A DNA stretch of 7,245 nucleotides, taken from the NCBI GenBank assembly GCA_019323195.1, contig JAHWHQ010000075.1, forward strand, positions 1 to 7,245, written 5' to 3'. The notes beneath the pieces were generated by a model. The model was not told the DNA's origin. It was given only the letters and a program-made list of their open reading frames with translations, and ran no database searches. The translations under genes and the position numbers were made by a program. This document shows positions 1 to 5,774 of the stretch, piece by piece. Source of the stretch: Candidatus Woesearchaeota archaeon (GTDB lineage Archaea; Nanobdellota; Nanobdellia; Woesearchaeales; JACPBV01). Each line of letters begins with the position of its first letter. Positions within the stretch are counted from its first letter, which is position 1.

Positions 1-2591
1 ATGTACCTTACATAGTCATCCTGTGATGCATATACCTTGTTCCATGAGGCCGCAGCAGCCCCGCTCGGCGTATTTATCCACCCTGCCTGTATATAGCCGT
101 TTGCATCAGTCCTTACTATCCTGTTAGCCTCGTTGTTCCTTGCCGTATGGACATGCAGGCCGTCGGCAGTGTCAGCATTTCCTGCGCTTGCCGCATATCC
201 CACGCTCATTGAATTATACGTTCCTGCAGGATTGCTTACAGCATCATCCATAGCATCACCGCCGTCGCATAATTCAGCCGACCCCGTAATAGCGCTGCAT
301 AATGCAGACCCTCCGCTTGTTAATGTAACTGCCCTGTCGCTTCCTGTATTTCCGGTGGTTCCCAGCGTTTGTATCTCGTTTGATGTACTGGCATCTGCAT
401 CATCCACTGCATCAGTGCCGTCGCATAGTCCGGAACCGCCTGTTATAGTTTCGCAGTTTAGCTCCCCCTCGTTGACAGCTATAGCATCAGCTGAAACATC
501 AATTCCGTTCCCTTCTCCAACATTTAATGTTATGCTCCCGCTGCTTCCTCCTCCTGTAAGCCCTGTTCCTGCTATAACATCTGTTATATCCCCTCCGCTG
601 TCACTATCATCCTGGCATATTACTGTCCCGTCCAGGGCAATAGCCCTTATGCTCTGCCCCTCTGGACAGGATCCAGTAACCCTTCTTTGAATTGCATTCT
701 CATCTATCTCTCCAACCCCCAGTCCGTCCCCTATCTCAGCGCTTCCTATGCAGTCTGTGCAGCTTAGCTCATTGGCTGTCCCTGCTGTAAGCCCTGCTGC
801 AGTTCCAGTAAGCCCGGACCCAGAGCCTGAAAAAGAGCCTGCGCTTAGGCTTCCGCTGAAATAAGCGTTTCTCCATCTTAGTGTTGAAGACCCCAGGTCA
901 AAAGCCCCGTCAGATGCAGGAAGGTTATCCCCCTCGATGCTCACAGCCGAAGTTGGTATTATCTCCCCTGTGTCAAGCAGCAGTTGGTTTGTGACTCGCA
1001 GGTTGCCGTTTACCTGCATCCCTGCAAAGCTTGGGGAAGCGCTTGTCCTGACATCCTGGTCCATGTCATATCCGTCAACCTTATCGACATCCTGGCTTCC
1101 TATGTTGGCTGTTGTAATGTCATCGGTAGAATCTGTATCCAGGCTGGCTGGCTTGCTGTTTACATTACCCCATTCCACATTATTGGCAGTTCCTGCAGTA
1201 TTTGCATAATTGACGCTCTGGCTTCCTATGTTGGCTGTTGTAATGTCATCGGTAGAGTCTGTATCCAGGCTGGCTGGCTTGTTGTTTACATTTCCCCAAT
1301 CTAGATAATCCCCGCATACAACATCCCCTTCTGCATCGGTTGTAAGCAGGTTGCATGACTGGAAATCCTCCACCCTCACCGTACCTTTTACATCAAGAGC
1401 TGCCTGCGGCTCTGTTGTCCCTATTCCTACATTGCCTATGTTATCTATTACTAATCTCGCAGCAGTGGCGGTCTCATCAGAAATAACGAAGCTATCTCCA
1501 CCTCCGTAAATACCTGCATTTCCAGTGATCATCATATTATAATGTCTAGCATCGTTCTTTAATGTAAAGAAAACGAGGCTATCAGCCCCTGTTGATTCAG
1601 ACCTAATAATATTATTATCCACTGATTGTACATGTAATGATGTTTCCGGCTCTGTTGTCCCAATTCCAACATTGCCTCCATTGAAATAGGTCTCTCCTGC
1701 AGCGCTCAGCATTATGGATTGAGTCCCAGCCTCATCCCACATCCGCACCCGTGCTCCTGCACCGGTTGGAAAAGTAATTGCAAAGCTTGCTGATGTAGTG
1801 GCCGGATGCACACCAAATCCAGCGCCAAGAACAGACAGCTTTGTCCATGGGGTAGTCGTCCCAATCCCCACATTACCGTCACCTAAGATGGTCAGTAGCT
1901 CCTCCCCTCCTTCCATATTCTCAATATGCAGCGACTCTATATCTGATTCAGAATAAAGCCTGAATTTGCTCGTATCAGACGCCTCCAGTACAATTTCCGC
2001 ATCACCGACAATGTCATAGATGTGCAGGTCGCTTTCAGGCTCTGCCTCCCCTATCCCGACCTTTCCCTTCTCGATTGTAACTGTATTCTCATCTCCTATG
2101 TAGAAATAAAGCCTGTCTTCACCCCTTCCGTATGTCATAAAATCCCCGTTATCAAAGCTTATTAAAGGGTCTGTCCCCAGGTGCCCTATGTAGTAATCAG
2201 CAACCCCGAACGCAATTACAGACTGAGGCGTAGACATAAACTCCAGGGGGCTGTTTATCCCGTCCTTTCCTATCCTCATCTTTTCTGCAAACAGCGTACC
2301 CTTTGTTACATGAAGATTGTCGGTCAGGTTTAATTCCCCGTATTTTGCTACGATATTCCCTGCAGCTATAGGGGCAGCGGTCACAGCCAGGCACAATGCG
2401 ATAATTGCAGAAAGCCTGATTCCCCTTGCCAGGTTTTCCCTGTTTGATGAAAGCCTTAGGGCTCTCGCTATCTTCATGTTTAGGATGGATGAATATAACA
2501 GTGCTGTTATCCTCAGAAAGCCTTCCATTGGACCTCTCTTTTCTGTCTCTTCCCTTGCTCTTGTCTTTTCTTTTAAGCTTATACTGTTCAT
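1..2591 (-). CDS. Phage-tail-fibre-like modular surface protein (C-terminus outside window)
   Basis: The frame is open from an ATG at 2591 to the window edge: 863 residues without a stop, so the gene is incomplete. The start is set by GGAGGG six bases upstream. Residues 1-56 are basic; residues 57-78 are a hydrophobic signal or anchor segment. Four VGIG(T)-type motifs follow near residues 177, 238, 307 and 386, in the pattern GNVGIGTTxP...LxV. Two copies of WGNVNxKPASLDTDSTDD occur near 432-458 and 474-500, then LRWRNAYFSGSLSAGSFSGSG (near 570-590), a CPEG..IxxDGTVIC motif (near 645), AGTGLTGGGSGSITLNV (near 670) and VRTDANGYIQAGWINT (near 830). These motifs are familiar from phage tail fibres and bacterial fibre-like adhesins, often ahead of a C-terminal self-cleaving chaperone domain; that end is not in view. 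It lies 35 bp after the LamG gene, so co-transcription is likely. Inferred role: extracellular fibre or adhesin. Confidence is high for the gene and modest for the role. Confidence 0.9.
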   Translation of the reverse strand, partial: MNSISLKEKTRAREETEKRGPMEGFLRITALLYSSILNMKIARALRLSSNRENLARGIRLSAIIALCLAVTAAPIAAGNIVAKYGELNLTDNLHVTKGTLFAEKMRIGKDGINSPLEFMSTPQSVIAFGVADYYIGHLGTDPLISFDNGDFMTYGRGEDRLYFYIGDENTVTIEKGKVGIGEAEPESDLHIYDIVGDAEIVLEASDTSKFRLYSESDIESLHIENMEGGEELLTILGDGNVGIGTTTPWTKLSVLGAGFGVHPATTSASFAITFPTGAGARVRMWDEAGTQSIMLSAAGETYFNGGNVGIGTTEPETSLHVQSVDNNIIRSESTGADSLVFFTLKNDARHYNMMITGNAGIYGGGDSFVISDETATAARLVIDNIGNVGIGTTEPQAALDVKGTVRVEDFQSCNLLTTDAEGDVVCGDYLDWGNVNNKPASLDTDSTDDITTANIGSQSVNYANTAGTANNVEWGNVNSKPASLDTDSTDDITTANIGSQDVDKVDGYDMDQDVRTSASPSFAGMQVNGNLRVTNQLLLDTGEIIPTSAVSIEGDNLPASDGAFDLGSSTLRWRNAYFSGSLSAGSFSGSGSGLTGTAAGLTAGTANELSCTDCIGSAEIGDGLGVGEIDENAIQRRVTGSCPEGQSIRAIALDGTVICQDDSDSGGDITDVIAGTGLTGGGSSGSITLNVGEGNGIDVSADAIAVNEGELNCETITGGSGLCDGTDAVDDADASTSNEIQTLGTTGNTGSDRAVTLTSGGSALCSAITGSAELCDGGDAMDDAVSNPAGTYNSMSVGYAASAGNADTADGLHVHTARNNEANRIVRTDANGYIQAGWINTPSGAAAASWNKVYASQDDYVRY
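1092..1298 (-). repeat. 81-bp coding direct repeat, two copies (1092-1172 and 1218-1298)
   Basis: Two 81-base segments are offset by 126 bases (42 codons) and differ at only three positions. They lie in frame in the fibre-like gene and encode copies of the WGNVNxKPASLDTDSTDDITTANIGSQ module. Near-identity at DNA level, including third positions, points to a recent internal duplication or gene conversion, not to old protein-level repetition. Confidence 0.9.
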
Positions 2592-2597
2592 TTAAAT

Positions 2598-2603
2598 CCC
2601 TCC
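2598..2603 (-). promoter_or_regulatory. Shine-Dalgarno for the fibre-like protein
   Basis: GGAGGG (minus strand) sits six bases before the ATG at 2591. It decides this start over the later in-frame Met22 and Met39, which lack such a site, and it shows that the long basic region before the hydrophobic segment is probably translated. Confidence 0.8.
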
Positions 2604-2626
2604 TTTTTTAATATAGCATCTTAAAT

Positions 2627-4219
2627 CTATTCAATCTCATTTTCCCGAAGTTTTCCTACCAGGCATAAACCTCCGCTTGAGTTTATGTAGGAAACGATCC
2701 TGCCATCAGTATCCTTGATTATAAACGACCCGTCGCTTGGGTTGTCGCAGTTTTCATGATTCCCCTCGCATTCAGAATCCTCTATGCATAAATTTCCGTC
2801 ATAATCGATATAAGCGCCCGCCTCCCCCTCTTCATCCTCAATTATGAACCCTCCTATGTCAGGTACAGCGCATGTTTCAGCCGCACTGCAGCCCCCTTTC
2901 AGGACTATGTCTCCTGTACTCAGGAAGAAAGCAACATTGTTCCCGTCCATGTCTTTTAAGGTAAAAGGCCCTATAACAACAGCGCTGTTCTCCTTTATCC
3001 CGTTGACAAAGATCTTCATTTCCCCGTCATATGTCGCGATAACATGGTACCATTCATCGTTCATCCATACATCTGTCGCAGAATCTACCTTGCTTTCATC
3101 ATATTCAAATACCATCTTTCCGTTTTCCATGTATATCCTGTAATTATCCTCTTCGATAAAGCTCACATACCCGCTGCTTCCGTCATATTCCTCGTCAGGC
3201 TTGAACATGAACTCTATGCTTAATATGTCAAGGTCCAGGCTTCCTTCATCCTCAACATCAACATAGTCATCCACACCATCAAAGCTAAGGGCCTTCCCAT
3301 AGAACCCTTCAGCATAACCTGCCCCATGGATTTCTCCATCATTCCCGTAATAGCTGAAATCCTTGGCATGCGTCCCGTCTTCACCCCATGCAGCAATATT
3401 GTCAAAATCCAGCATTAGGACAAGGTTATTTATATAGAATGTGCTGTCAGTGCCGTTCCAGTCCCAGATAAACCTTTCCAGGTTTTCCTCCCATATGGTT
3501 GCATTTGTCTCTACTATAGGATCGTTTGTTATCTTTCCGTCGTAAGGCGTTGGAAGTGAAAATCCGATCAAAGGATCATCCTCATCCATCCCAGCCCCAG
3601 GGTCCATCACTATCTCCTCATCTTCATCCAGCTTTATCTTGTCTGAAGACGCAGTAAGGATCCTTGTCTCTGCATCATAGCTCAGGCTTACCCCTCCGAA
3701 CGTAGTTCCTACATCCTCAAATGTAAGGTATGATTTATAGGCCCCATCTGTGTATAGCTTGACGAACTGCGAATTGGTTATGAAATTCCTGCTCAGGTTG
3801 AAGCTGTTTGCCTGGTCATAATTCTCAGGGATATGGCTTTTCCAGATAAACTGTATCTCCTTCTCCCCACCCTCATTCCTCAGGCCGTAGATTATCTTTT
3901 TTCCTTGGTTCGTGGATTGTTTTCTTATCAGGATATCCTCTATATTTTCCCTGTCCATCCTGTATTCCCTGCTGTTGACAAGCAGGAAGTCCTCAACCTC
4001 TATCCCCAGGTTAAGGAACTTGATCTCAGACCCGTCTATGACATTAAAATCATCCTTGACGAATTTCTGCTTAAATATGTCATCAGAATACTTTATATCC
4101 TTGGAATACTTATATTCAGCAGGCAGGCTTATCAGCAGCAGGACCAGCGCTATAATCATGATTATCCCAAGAATCTCCAGACTAGCCTTACGGTAATTTT
4201 CCCCTCTTTTTTTAATCAT
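2627..4219 (-). CDS. Membrane-anchored LamG-domain surface protein with C-terminal FIIKD-type repeats
   Basis: 530 residues from the ATG at 4219; a TTG at 4228 would add three residues and neither start has a clear Shine-Dalgarno. Residues 1-13 are basic and 14-32 form one hydrophobic segment (LEILGIIMIIALVLLLISL), an uncleaved anchor or pilin-like signal. Residues 33-210 are a beta-rich region I do not recognise, followed by an acidic linker. About 245-415 is a concanavalin/LamG-like domain: the lead-in WDWNGTDSTFYINNLVLMLDFDN and the motif GKALSFDGVDDYVDV are characteristic, with WYHVIATYDGEMKIFVNG at its end. Residues 419-442, 458-481 and 499-522 are three copies of a short unit, FxxxDxxGxxxxxxxxxGxLxLxG, with cysteines clustered around copies 1-2. 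LamG folds typically bind glycans or proteins, so extracellular adhesion is likely. It has its own TATA-like box and probably shares a transcript with the fibre-like gene downstream. Confidence 0.9.
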   Translation of the reverse strand: MIKKRGENYRKASLEILGIIMIIALVLLLISLPAEYKYSKDIKYSDDIFKQKFVKDDFNVIDGSEIKFLNLGIEVEDFLLVNSREYRMDRENIEDILIRKQSTNQGKKIIYGLRNEGGEKEIQFIWKSHIPENYDQANSFNLSRNFITNSQFVKLYTDGAYKSYLTFEDVGTTFGGVSLSYDAETRILTASSDKIKLDEDEEIVMDPGAGMDEDDPLIGFSLPTPYDGKITNDPIVETNATIWEENLERFIWDWNGTDSTFYINNLVLMLDFDNIAAWGEDGTHAKDFSYYGNDGEIHGAGYAEGFYGKALSFDGVDDYVDVEDEGSLDLDILSIEFMFKPDEEYDGSSGYVSFIEEDNYRIYMENGKMVFEYDESKVDSATDVWMNDEWYHVIATYDGEMKIFVNGIKENSAVVIGPFTLKDMDGNNVAFFLSTGDIVLKGGCSAAETCAVPDIGGFIIEDEEGEAGAYIDYDGNLCIEDSECEGNHENCDNPSDGSFIIKDTDGRIVSYINSSGGLCLVGKLRENEIE

Positions 4220-4261
4220 CTTTCCCAATTACGCTTATTTTCTTCATTTTACCATTTATCC

Positions 4262-4276
4262 TATTTATATCTTTCT
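4262..4276 (-). promoter_or_regulatory. TATA/BRE-like promoter of the LamG gene
   Basis: On the minus strand AGAAAG (4276-4271, BRE-like) and TATAAATA (4269-4262) match archaeal promoter elements. The usual TATA-to-start distance of about 25 bases puts transcription start near 4240, leaving a leader of roughly 20 bases before the ATG at 4219. The BRE-like bases overlap the end of the target duplication of the adjacent foldback element. Confidence 0.5.
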
Positions 4277-4284
4277 AATTCTTT
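4275..4284. repeat. Target site duplication, left copy (CTAATTCTTT)
   Basis: Identical to 4449-4458 on the other side of the foldback element. Read on the minus strand it is AAAGAATTAG, a duplicate of the last codons and stop of the gene ending at 4449. Confidence 0.7.
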
Positions 4285-4448
4285 AGCTTCATCCATAAAA
4301 TGAAGGTTGCCATCCATTTTGTGAGCGATGCATTCCCTAACACATCCTTAGCGGAGGGTGATGCCCCTTACGGGGAGGGGCCGCTCTTAAAAAAATGACA
4401 GGCTCCGAGCGAGCCGATGGCAACCCCGAAGGATTTTATGGATGAAGC
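4285..4448. mobile_element. MITE-like foldback insertion (164 bp) with TIRs
   Basis: The ends are a perfect 16-bp inverted repeat, GCTTCATCCATAAAAT at 4286-4301 and its complement at 4433-4448. A second inverted pair lies inside (GGTTGCCATC 4305-4314 with 4416-4425), so the element can fold into a long two-tier stem. Inside are smaller hairpins: AGCGG/CCGCT arms around CCCC-TTAC-GGGG, and GGCTC/GAGCC at 4401-4415. The 10-mer CTAATTCTTT flanks it on both sides (4275-4284, 4449-4458), as expected for a target site duplication. It has no coding capacity. The family is unknown; a 10-bp duplication would suit mobilisation by a DDE transposase, but none is in this window. A structured RNA is the main alternative, though the flanking duplication favours insertion. 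Confidence 0.75.
4389..4415 (-). terminator. Hairpin plus T7 tract inside the foldback element
   Basis: On the minus strand GGCTC-gctcg-GAGCC (4415-4401) is followed by five bases and then seven T (4395-4389). Archaeal RNA polymerase stops mainly at T tracts, so this could end transcripts coming from the gene upstream and separate it from the LamG gene. Position and sequence suggest this; no direct evidence. Confidence 0.4.
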
Positions 4449-4458
4449 CTAATTCTTT
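4449..4458. repeat. Target site duplication, right copy (CTAATTCTTT)
   Basis: Matches 4275-4284. On the minus strand it holds the last two sense codons (AAG AAT) and TAG stop of the thrombospondin-type-3 protein gene, so the insertion left that reading frame intact. Confidence 0.7.
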
Positions 4459-5396
4459 CCGTTAGTATACCTTGACAGCATCTCAAAAATATCACCTTTC
4501 TTCTCCTTTGATGCCCCTTCCGCCTGTCCTGCTTTCTGGTTCTCTTTCTGGTTCATATAGCCTTCCTGTGCATTATAAGCCTCTTGCTTTTTTTCTTCAC
4601 CAAAGCCCTTTTTTTGCAAAACATCCGCTTTTTTCTCCTGCATGTTCATTTTTTCCTGCCCTGCCTTCTTATTTGTCTTAGTGGGAGCATAAGCCTTTGT
4701 GGCTGTATATCCTCTTTGAGGAGGATAACCTCTTCTGGGAGCATAACCACTGAAAGCTGTATAACCCCTGGCAGGAGCATGACCCCCTGTTTTACCAGCA
4801 AAATCCCTTCCAGGATATTGCCTTATCCTTTGCTGCGGCTGTAAAACTGCCCTTCTTCTGTATGCAGGGGGCAGGTTATAATGTCTCGAAGCAGGGTATG
4901 TTCCTGCTGTCCTCTTCTCCTCAGGATGCTCCACGCCTGCATTTTTCATTGACCTTAATATATTGAATATCTTATTCCTGTATATGAGGAATATTATAAA
5001 TGCAAGGAGAGCAAAGATGAATAATGCAGTCCCTGCCCATATAAGCCCTCTAGCCATCGTTCTTTCGACAGGCGTGAACAGCTCTGGCGCTGTACCTCCT
5101 GCCCTCTTGTCCGAGACCATCGGGTTGGTCCCTCCCTTGTATTCGTCTATGTTCTTGATCCCGTCATTGTCAGGGTCTTCATCAGCATCGCTCACGTCAT
5201 ACCTCAGGCTGTTCCTTTTCTCCCATATGTCAGGCATCCCGTCATTATCATAGTCAAAAGGGAACTTGTCTTTAGAATCCTCGATGCCGTCAAGGTCAGA
5301 ATCCTTTGTCTCTGCTGAAGCCCTCTTTACTATGAATATGGCTGATACTAATAAGAACAGCATTACCATGACTAGGATCCTATCGCTTCTCTTCAT
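4449..5396 (-). CDS. Membrane protein with thrombospondin type 3 (calcium-binding) repeats and Tyr/Pro/Gly/Arg-rich tail
   Basis: 315 residues. Residues 1-28 form a signal peptide with a likely cut after ASA. Residues 31-92 carry Asp-rich thrombospondin type 3 / EF-hand-like repeats: DSDLDGIEDSKD, DYDNDGMPDIWE and DADEDPDNDGIKNIDEYKGGTNP, with regularly spaced Asp side chains that bind calcium in this family. Residues 117-138 are a transmembrane helix followed by basic residues, so the remainder is probably cytoplasmic. Residues 165-240 are low-complexity with repeated GY(A/T/P) and RGY units; 241-300 are Lys/Glu/Gln-rich and probably disordered or coiled; a short ending, DIFEMLSRYTNGK, looks like an amphipathic helix. 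GGAG lies four bases before the ATG, within the end of the RHH gene, which overlaps by 17 bp, so translation is probably coupled. Architecture is clear; function is not recognised. Confidence 0.88.
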   Translation of the reverse strand: MKRSDRILVMVMLFLLVSAIFIVKRASAETKDSDLDGIEDSKDKFPFDYDNDGMPDIWEKRNSLRYDVSDADEDPDNDGIKNIDEYKGGTNPMVSDKRAGGTAPELFTPVERTMARGLIWAGTALFIFALLAFIIFLIYRNKIFNILRSMKNAGVEHPEEKRTAGTYPASRHYNLPPAYRRRAVLQPQQRIRQYPGRDFAGKTGGHAPARGYTAFSGYAPRRGYPPQRGYTATKAYAPTKTNKKAGQEKMNMQEKKADVLQKKGFGEEKKQEAYNAQEGYMNQKENQKAGQAEGASKEKKGDIFEMLSRYTNGKN

Positions 5397-5526
5397 TTTT
5401 CTCCAGTTCCTTTTTCATGTAAAGCTCTATCTTCTTTGAAAGCATTATTGCATTCTCCTCGCAATACCTCTTATAATTATCATAAATCTTAGAATCGATG
5501 CTTAAGGTAACCTTCTTCTTGGCCAT
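5380..5526 (-). CDS. Small ribbon-helix-helix (RHH/CopG-like) protein
   Basis: 48 residues, ATG at 5526 to TAG at 5380. The layout fits the MetJ/Arc/CopG fold: a short basic beta strand (KKKVTLSID, residues 3-11), helix one (about 13-25, YDNYKRYCEEN), the turn NAIML, and helix two (about 29-45, SKKIELYMKKELEK). RHH proteins dimerise, and the paired strands read DNA in the major groove, usually as autoregulators. The last 17 bases overlap the start of the thrombospondin-type-3 protein gene in another frame, and that gene's Shine-Dalgarno lies inside this one. A TATA-like box 24-31 bases before the ATG suggests a leaderless or very short-leader transcript. Repeated ATGTATGTA units just beyond the promoter are a plausible binding site. 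Target genes are unknown. Confidence 0.8.
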   Translation of the reverse strand: MAKKKVTLSIDSKIYDNYKRYCEENAIMLSKKIELYMKKELEKNEEKR

Positions 5527-5549
5527 TACAGTCCTTATTTATTTACCCC

Positions 5550-5563
5550 TATTTAAATATTTC
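5550..5563 (-). promoter_or_regulatory. TATA/BRE-like promoter of the RHH gene
   Basis: On the minus strand AGAAAT (5563-5558) precedes TTTAAATA (5557-5550), matching archaeal BRE and TATA patterns. Transcription start would fall at about 5527-5530, at or next to the ATG at 5526, so the message is probably leaderless or nearly so. Confidence 0.55.
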
Positions 5564-5564
5564 T

Positions 5565-5594
5565 ATGTATGTACATATACATCCATGTATGTAT
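5565..5594. promoter_or_regulatory. Candidate RHH operator: phased ATGTATGTA repeats
   Basis: ATGTATGTA occurs at 5565-5573 and 5585-5593, exactly 20 bp apart, about two helical turns, so both copies face the same side of DNA. Between and across them lie the palindromes TATGTACATA (5568-5577) and ATACAT-CC-ATGTAT (5577-5590). The cluster directly abuts the BRE-like element. RHH regulators commonly bind such short tandem or inverted sites, so autoregulation by the neighbouring protein is a reasonable inference. Confidence 0.5.
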
Positions 5595-5764
5595 GGGTTT
5601 ATTTAGGGCTTTTTATGCCTTTTAGATTAGATAAACGGAAAAATGATGCAGAAATAGATATTTGAAACAATCATGCGCTCTTGCCGTTAAAGTTCATTCC
5701 ACCACAAAAAATAATCAGAAATATATCCTGAATATCTCCTCTTAAGAGCTTGTTTCTGTCCTAC

Positions 5765-5770
5765 AAAAAA
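5765..5770 (-). terminator. T-tract after the prepilin peptidase gene
   Basis: Six T on the minus strand start four bases after the stop codon of the peptidase gene; a second T6 run lies at 5705-5710. Short T tracts suffice for archaeal termination. The 248-base stretch 5527-5774 otherwise holds no gene I can support. Confidence 0.3.
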
Positions 5771-5774
5771 TGCC

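Noticed and set aside
133..690. 185-codon open frame on the plus strand, plus smaller plus-strand frames up to about 2610
   Set aside because: They lie opposite the fibre-like gene, which has recognisable motifs, a Shine-Dalgarno and an unbroken 863-codon frame; the plus-strand products show only the composition expected of an antisense shadow.
1420..2075. Spaced GNVGIGTT-encoding DNA repeats as a possible CRISPR or tandem array
   Set aside because: The copies diverge at DNA level, have irregular spacing (about 61-79 codons) and are in frame; they are protein-level repeats.
4212..4247. 11-codon leader reading frame (MKKISVIGKDD) overlapping the start of the LamG gene
   Set aside because: The TATA-like box at 4262-4269 predicts transcription starting near 4240, after this ATG, and there is no Shine-Dalgarno.
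3833..4303. 156-codon open frame on the plus strand
   Set aside because: Antisense to the N-terminal part of the LamG gene, runs across its promoter and into the foldback element, and has no domain signal.
5380..5526. RHH gene as the antitoxin of a toxin-antitoxin pair
   Set aside because: The overlapping partner is a 315-residue membrane protein with calcium-binding-type repeats, not a small toxin such as RelE, MazF or PIN.
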